This document shows, in pieces, positions 60,649-64,000 of a DNA stretch of 64,000 nucleotides; position 1 is the first letter of the stretch; every line of letters starts with the position of its first letter. A program made the translations under genes and the position numbers. The DNA lies in assembly GCA_033808805.1 (NCBI GenBank), contig JAPXMY010000002.1:62001-126000 (forward strand), read 5' to 3'. The notes under the pieces were generated by a model that worked only from the letters and a program-made list of their open reading frames with translations, searched no databases and had not been told where the DNA came from. Origin of the DNA: UBA1783 sp033808805. Lineage in GTDB: Bacteria; Bacillota_I; Bacilli_A; Erysipelotrichales; Erysipelotrichaceae.

Positions 60649-61935
60649 ATGTTTGATAAAAAGGTTAAGATTAAATGGCGTGTTGCTATCCCGGTATTAG
60701 TTGGTGTTATTTTAGTAGCCTACTTTTTGATATCAATGATAGTTGGATTGTTTACTCCAAAAGACAATTATGATATCTATACTATCGGGAATTATAATGG
60801 GAAAAAGACTTTAGAAATTATAAATGAAGAAGATAGAAGCAATCCTATTCTGATAAAGGATTATAACTTTTATGGTGAATCATTAAACTTGTATTTTGAA
60901 AGTTATGGAGACGATATTACCAAGTCCAATACTTTAAATGGAAAAACCGTTGTTTTGAAGGATTTGATAAATACAAACAATGTTATTACACTTGGTGATT
61001 TAACCAGAGATGTTGATAATCAGATTGACTTAAGTAAGCTGACTCCGGGATTTTATAGTTTATATATTGTTGATGGAGATGTTACCTATCGTGCTTATTA
61101 TCAGTCAGTTTTATCATATAACAACACCTTCTATACTGTTAGCCGTTATAATAAAAACTATAAGATAGAAATTATTGCTGATAAGCAATTGTTTGATGAA
61201 GTAAATACCGATAAAAGAAAACCTCTGGTGGATGTTTTGGATCAGAACTATATTTACATTAAAGTAACAGTTGCTGAAGAATATCCGCAGTATGATATTG
61301 CAATTTCAACTTCTCCAGCTTTAACAATGACTGGTATTTCACTGGTAGGAGAAGAAATAGGAGACTTTGTTGAAGCTGAGCAAATGTATGAACTGGCCTT
61401 GAAGGTTAAAGCAGAACTGGAAGCCAAAGGTTTAAAAGTTCTAATATTAAAGGATGAATATGATCAGGACATTCAGTATTATGGAAAAGGTGGAACCTTG
61501 GAAAAAGCTTACAAGAGTGGAGCTAAATATATGATTCATCTGGATATGGACTATTATGGCAATACTGGAATTATGTTTGCCAACAGGTCTTCTGGCAGAC
61601 TGGCAAAAGCCATCTTTAATCATATTTTTGAAGATACAAATATTTTCCACAATGAAAACTATTTATTTAAATGTGATGTTGATGATAATGGTGTAACTGA
61701 TTTACAGTATGAAATCAGGGAAGCTGGTGGTGTGGCTCTGTCAGCTGGTACTTTTTCTGAAAGTGCTCAAACCAATACCTTTGCCTTCAATAATAAATAT
61801 GGTATTGATACTATTCAGATTGTAACAACCAACATGTCTGATGGTGAGGAAATAAGTCTCTGGAACCAGCAGAAGGATAAGGTCGCAAGTGCGATTGTAA
61901 AGGGAATATTAGAGTATTTAAAAATAGCCAATTAA
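60649..61935 (+). CDS. Membrane-anchored protein with a degenerate amidase_3-like domain
   Basis: 428 residues. One N-terminal transmembrane helix (about 9-30), then a beta-rich extracellular region, then from about 220 a domain laid out like N-acetylmuramoyl-L-alanine amidases (EAEQMYELALKVKAELEAKGLKVLILKD, then GAKYMIHLDMDYYGNTGIMF and a late sheet). The opening DPGHGG motif with the first zinc ligand is replaced by TSPALTMTG, so cell-wall hydrolysis is doubtful. It may bind peptidoglycan or regulate an active amidase. GGAGG at 60636-60640 is the ribosome-binding site. Confidence 0.6.
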   Translation: MFDKKVKIKWRVAIPVLVGVILVAYFLISMIVGLFTPKDNYDIYTIGNYNGKKTLEIINEEDRSNPILIKDYNFYGESLNLYFESYGDDITKSNTLNGKTVVLKDLINTNNVITLGDLTRDVDNQIDLSKLTPGFYSLYIVDGDVTYRAYYQSVLSYNNTFYTVSRYNKNYKIEIIADKQLFDEVNTDKRKPLVDVLDQNYIYIKVTVAEEYPQYDIAISTSPALTMTGISLVGEEIGDFVEAEQMYELALKVKAELEAKGLKVLILKDEYDQDIQYYGKGGTLEKAYKSGAKYMIHLDMDYYGNTGIMFANRSSGRLAKAIFNHIFEDTNIFHNENYLFKCDVDDNGVTDLQYEIREAGGVALSAGTFSESAQTNTFAFNNKYGIDTIQIVTTNMSDGEEISLWNQQKDKVASAIVKGILEYLKIAN

Positions 61936-61949
61936 AATTGGCTATTTTA
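61921..61949 (+). terminator. Intrinsic terminator overlapping the stop codon
   Basis: AAAATAGCCAATT (61921-61933) pairs with AATTGGCTATTTT (61936-61948). The T run is short, so some read-through into the ABC-F gene is likely. Confidence 0.7.
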
Positions 61950-61961
61950 ATGGAGTCATAA

Positions 61962-63809
61962 ATGTTGTTGAAAATTAAAAACGGAAGCAAAGACTTTGGT
62001 GGTGAAATACTATTTGAAGATATTGATTTCGAGATAAAATCTAATGAAAAAGTAGCGGTAATTGGAAGAAATGGTTGTGGAAAAACAACCCTTTTGAAGA
62101 TTATTAATAAAGAATTTCATTTAGATAAGGGTCAATTGATTATTGATAACAACATTTCTATCGGCTATCTGTCACAACAGGCTTTCAAAGATGAGCAGTT
62201 AACTGTCAGAGAATCTTTTGATGAAGTGTATAGACATATTCTGGATATTGAGCAAAAACTGAAAAAAATCACTAAAAAAATGGAAACAGAATATTCAGAA
62301 GAATTATTGGCAGAATTTGCCAGCCTTCAACATCAGTTCGAATGTCACAATGGTTACAATTATGACCAGCAGCAAATGATGCTGTTTACAAAGTTTGGTT
62401 TTTCTGTTGAAGATTTAGATAAGAAAATTTCAGAGTTTTCAGGTGGCCAGAAGACAAGAATTGGCTTTGTCAGACTTTTGCTTCTGCAGCCTGATATTCT
62501 ACTTTTAGATGAACCGACAAATCATCTTGATATTCAAACAGTTGAATGGCTGGAAGGTTACCTGCAAAAATATCCTCATGCTTTAGTTATTGTCAGCCAT
62601 GACAGAATGTTTCTGGATAAGGTGGTCAGTGAAGTATATGAATTTGAATTTGGCAGACTGAACCACTATATGGGAAACTACAGTAAATATGTAGAACTGA
62701 AAGAAATTGAGTTTAATCGTCAGCAGATAGCCTATAAAAATCAGCAGTTGGAAATAGCTCGTCTAGAAAAACTGATTGAAAAGTTTAGATATAAAAAGAA
62801 TAAAGCAGCATTTGCCCAAAGCAAGATAAAGTATCTTCAAAAGATGACCAGAGTAGAAAGACCAAATGAAGATAAGCGAAAGATGAAGCTTCGCTTTGAA
62901 AAGAGCATTAAAGGCGGCAATACGGTTCTAATAGTTGATCAGCTGGAAATAGGTTATGATCAACCACTATGTAAAATTGATTTGCAGGTTTTATCAAATC
63001 ACAAGCTGGCAGTAATAGGACCAAATGGTTTAGGTAAAAGTACTTTTTTAAAAACCATTATGGGTCTGATACCTCCACTGGCGGGTGATTTTATGTATGG
63101 TCATCAGATAGAAGTGGCATATTTTGATCAGTCTTTGGCCCAGGTAAGTTCCAATAAAACTCTTCTGGATGAATTATGGGATCTGTATCCAGAGTATGAT
63201 CATACTCAGATCAGAACAGTTTTAGGAAATTTCATGTTTACTGCTGATGATGTCTTTAAAACCTGTAATGTTTTAAGTGGGGGCGAGAAGGTCAGACTTC
63301 TTTTGTGTAAAATAATGCTTTCCAAGGCTAATCTGCTGATATTGGATGAACCAACCAATCATTTGGATATTGCTGGTAAGGAAGCTTTAGAAAAGGCCTT
63401 GCTGGATTATAATGGAACAGTTATCTTTGTCAGCCATGATAGATATTTTGTCAACAAGCTGGCTAATCGTATTCTATATATTGATGGTGAAAAAACCAGT
63501 TATTATCAGCTGAATTATCAGGAATATCTAAACAAGGTTAATAATATTGAACAGATAGAAAAAGTAGAAGAAAGAAAAGAAGAAAAAATTATTGACTCCA
63601 AAATAGAAAGAGAAAATAAGAAAAGAGCTGAATCACTGGAAAGACAGATAACAAAAGCGGAAGAAGAACTGGACGACTTAAGAGCTTTGCGCTTTGAAGA
63701 AGAGTATTATCATGATTATCAGAAAATGGCTGAATTGGATAGCGAAATAGATGATAAGAAAAATGAAATAATCAATCTGATGGAAGAATGGGAACAATAT
63801 GTCAGTTAA
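61962..63809 (+). CDS. ABC-F family ATPase (ribosome-associated)
   Basis: 615 residues with two ABC domains and no transmembrane helix. Domain 1: GRNGCGKTT (about 35-43), FSGGQKTRIGF, LLLDEPTNHLD. An arm/linker rich in Lys and Glu follows (about 240-310). Domain 2: GPNGLGKST (about 351-359), LSGGEKVRLL, LILDEPTNHLD. The C-terminal coiled coil is at about 540-610. ABC-F proteins act on the ribosomal E site in translation or antibiotic protection; the subgroup (Uup/YfmR/YkpA-like) is not certain. Confidence 0.92.
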   Translation: MLLKIKNGSKDFGGEILFEDIDFEIKSNEKVAVIGRNGCGKTTLLKIINKEFHLDKGQLIIDNNISIGYLSQQAFKDEQLTVRESFDEVYRHILDIEQKLKKITKKMETEYSEELLAEFASLQHQFECHNGYNYDQQQMMLFTKFGFSVEDLDKKISEFSGGQKTRIGFVRLLLLQPDILLLDEPTNHLDIQTVEWLEGYLQKYPHALVIVSHDRMFLDKVVSEVYEFEFGRLNHYMGNYSKYVELKEIEFNRQQIAYKNQQLEIARLEKLIEKFRYKKNKAAFAQSKIKYLQKMTRVERPNEDKRKMKLRFEKSIKGGNTVLIVDQLEIGYDQPLCKIDLQVLSNHKLAVIGPNGLGKSTFLKTIMGLIPPLAGDFMYGHQIEVAYFDQSLAQVSSNKTLLDELWDLYPEYDHTQIRTVLGNFMFTADDVFKTCNVLSGGEKVRLLLCKIMLSKANLLILDEPTNHLDIAGKEALEKALLDYNGTVIFVSHDRYFVNKLANRILYIDGEKTSYYQLNYQEYLNKVNNIEQIEKVEERKEEKIIDSKIERENKKRAESLERQITKAEEELDDLRALRFEEEYYHDYQKMAELDSEIDDKKNEIINLMEEWEQYVS

Positions 63810-64000
63810 ATATATTTTAAAGAGAAGTGAAAGAAAAACAATGTCTATCAAGGTAGAAGGTGGACAGATTTTTGTTTATGCTCCAGTACTTACTCCTAAG
63901 TTTATGATTGATAACTTTGTCAAAAAACATGGAAAATGGATTGAAGGTAAATTAAATGATCCTAGAATCAATGTTTATTTTGATCTGGAAAGTGATAGTG
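63799..64000 (+). CDS. YgjP/DUF45-type metallopeptidase, 5' part
   Basis: 67 residues before the window ends. ATG at 63799 overlaps the end of the ABC-F gene by 11 bases. The start (VKYILKRSERKTMSIKVEGGQIFVYAPV, seen at residues 3-30) is the typical N-terminal strand pattern of YgjP-like (SprT-related) zinc proteins; the HExxH motif would lie outside the window. Confidence 0.7.
   Translation, partial: MSVKYILKRSERKTMSIKVEGGQIFVYAPVLTPKFMIDNFVKKHGKWIEGKLNDPRINVYFDLESDS

Noticed and set aside
1..64000. CRISPR arrays, insertion sequences, tRNA or rRNA genes
   Set aside because: No regularly spaced repeats, transposase genes with terminal repeats, or RNA gene signatures were seen on reading the window.

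Overview
The window comes from an AT-rich, low-GC Gram-positive (Firmicutes/Bacillota) chromosome. UGA is used as a stop (for example at the end of rimI) and UGG for Trp, so this is the standard code and not the Mycoplasma code. Several traits point to the Erysipelotrichia, or a relative close to the Mollicutes: a threonyl-tRNA synthetase without the TGS domain, oversized Opp transporter subunits, a eukaryote-type hexokinase, T-box leaders, and many short lipoproteins. This placement is inference; there is no rRNA in the window to confirm it.

Layout. 1-3.5 kb: the end of a sodium-pumping oxaloacetate decarboxylase operon (carboxyltransferase, gamma-like subunit, free biotin carrier, biotin ligase, beta pump and a 42-residue membrane peptide). 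3.7-8.5 kb: a lipoprotein, then T-box-controlled thrS with an M18 aminopeptidase. 8.6-15.1 kb: an ADP-ribosylglycohydrolase-family enzyme and a BMP-type nucleoside ABC importer. 15.2-18.8 kb: a clan GH-D glycosidase divergent from an MFS transporter. 18.9-22.3 kb: a CNNM/CorC-type protein, a DUF3284 protein, a membrane protein and PyrR. 22.4-31.5 kb: an oligopeptide importer in which OppA, OppC, OppD and OppF are all enlarged, plus a DUF3899 protein. 31.5-34.7 kb: an FAD dehydrogenase and a prophage scrap, namely a 5'-truncated MuF head protein with a C-terminal zincin domain followed by a tiny overlapping gene. 34.7-40.1 kb: hexokinase, a PHP phosphoesterase, a pyrophosphatase-like protein, a 5'-nucleotidase-like enzyme and a lipoprotein. 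40.1-45.8 kb: MgtE, a SIS protein, an MBL-fold hydrolase and the t6A operon tsaE-tsaB-rimI-tsaD. 45.8-49.9 kb: three small genes of unclear origin, then a P-type ATPase behind a yybP-ykoY (Mn2+) riboswitch. 50-54 kb: ppk1-ppx and a YwaF-like membrane protein. 54-56.7 kb: dhaLK with a VOC-like gene, divergent from rex across a Rex operator. 56.7-64 kb: T-box-controlled asnS, a second SIS protein, small membrane and lipoprotein genes, a degenerate amidase-like protein, an ABC-F ATPase and the start of a YgjP-type metallopeptidase.

How it fits together. The picture is a fermentative, peptide- and nucleoside-scavenging anaerobe. Decarboxylation energy is stored as a sodium gradient, NADH/NAD+ is sensed by Rex, peptides enter by Opp and are trimmed by M18, and divalent metals are handled by MgtE and the Mn2+-responsive ATPase. 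Most units end in clear intrinsic terminators and are convincingly single operons. Nothing here is a large undescribed system. The most unusual loci are the MuF-zincin remnant with its candidate partner gene, the enlarged Opp complex, two Rex-type operators (one on an unknown lipoprotein gene), and a structured leader ahead of another lipoprotein gene.
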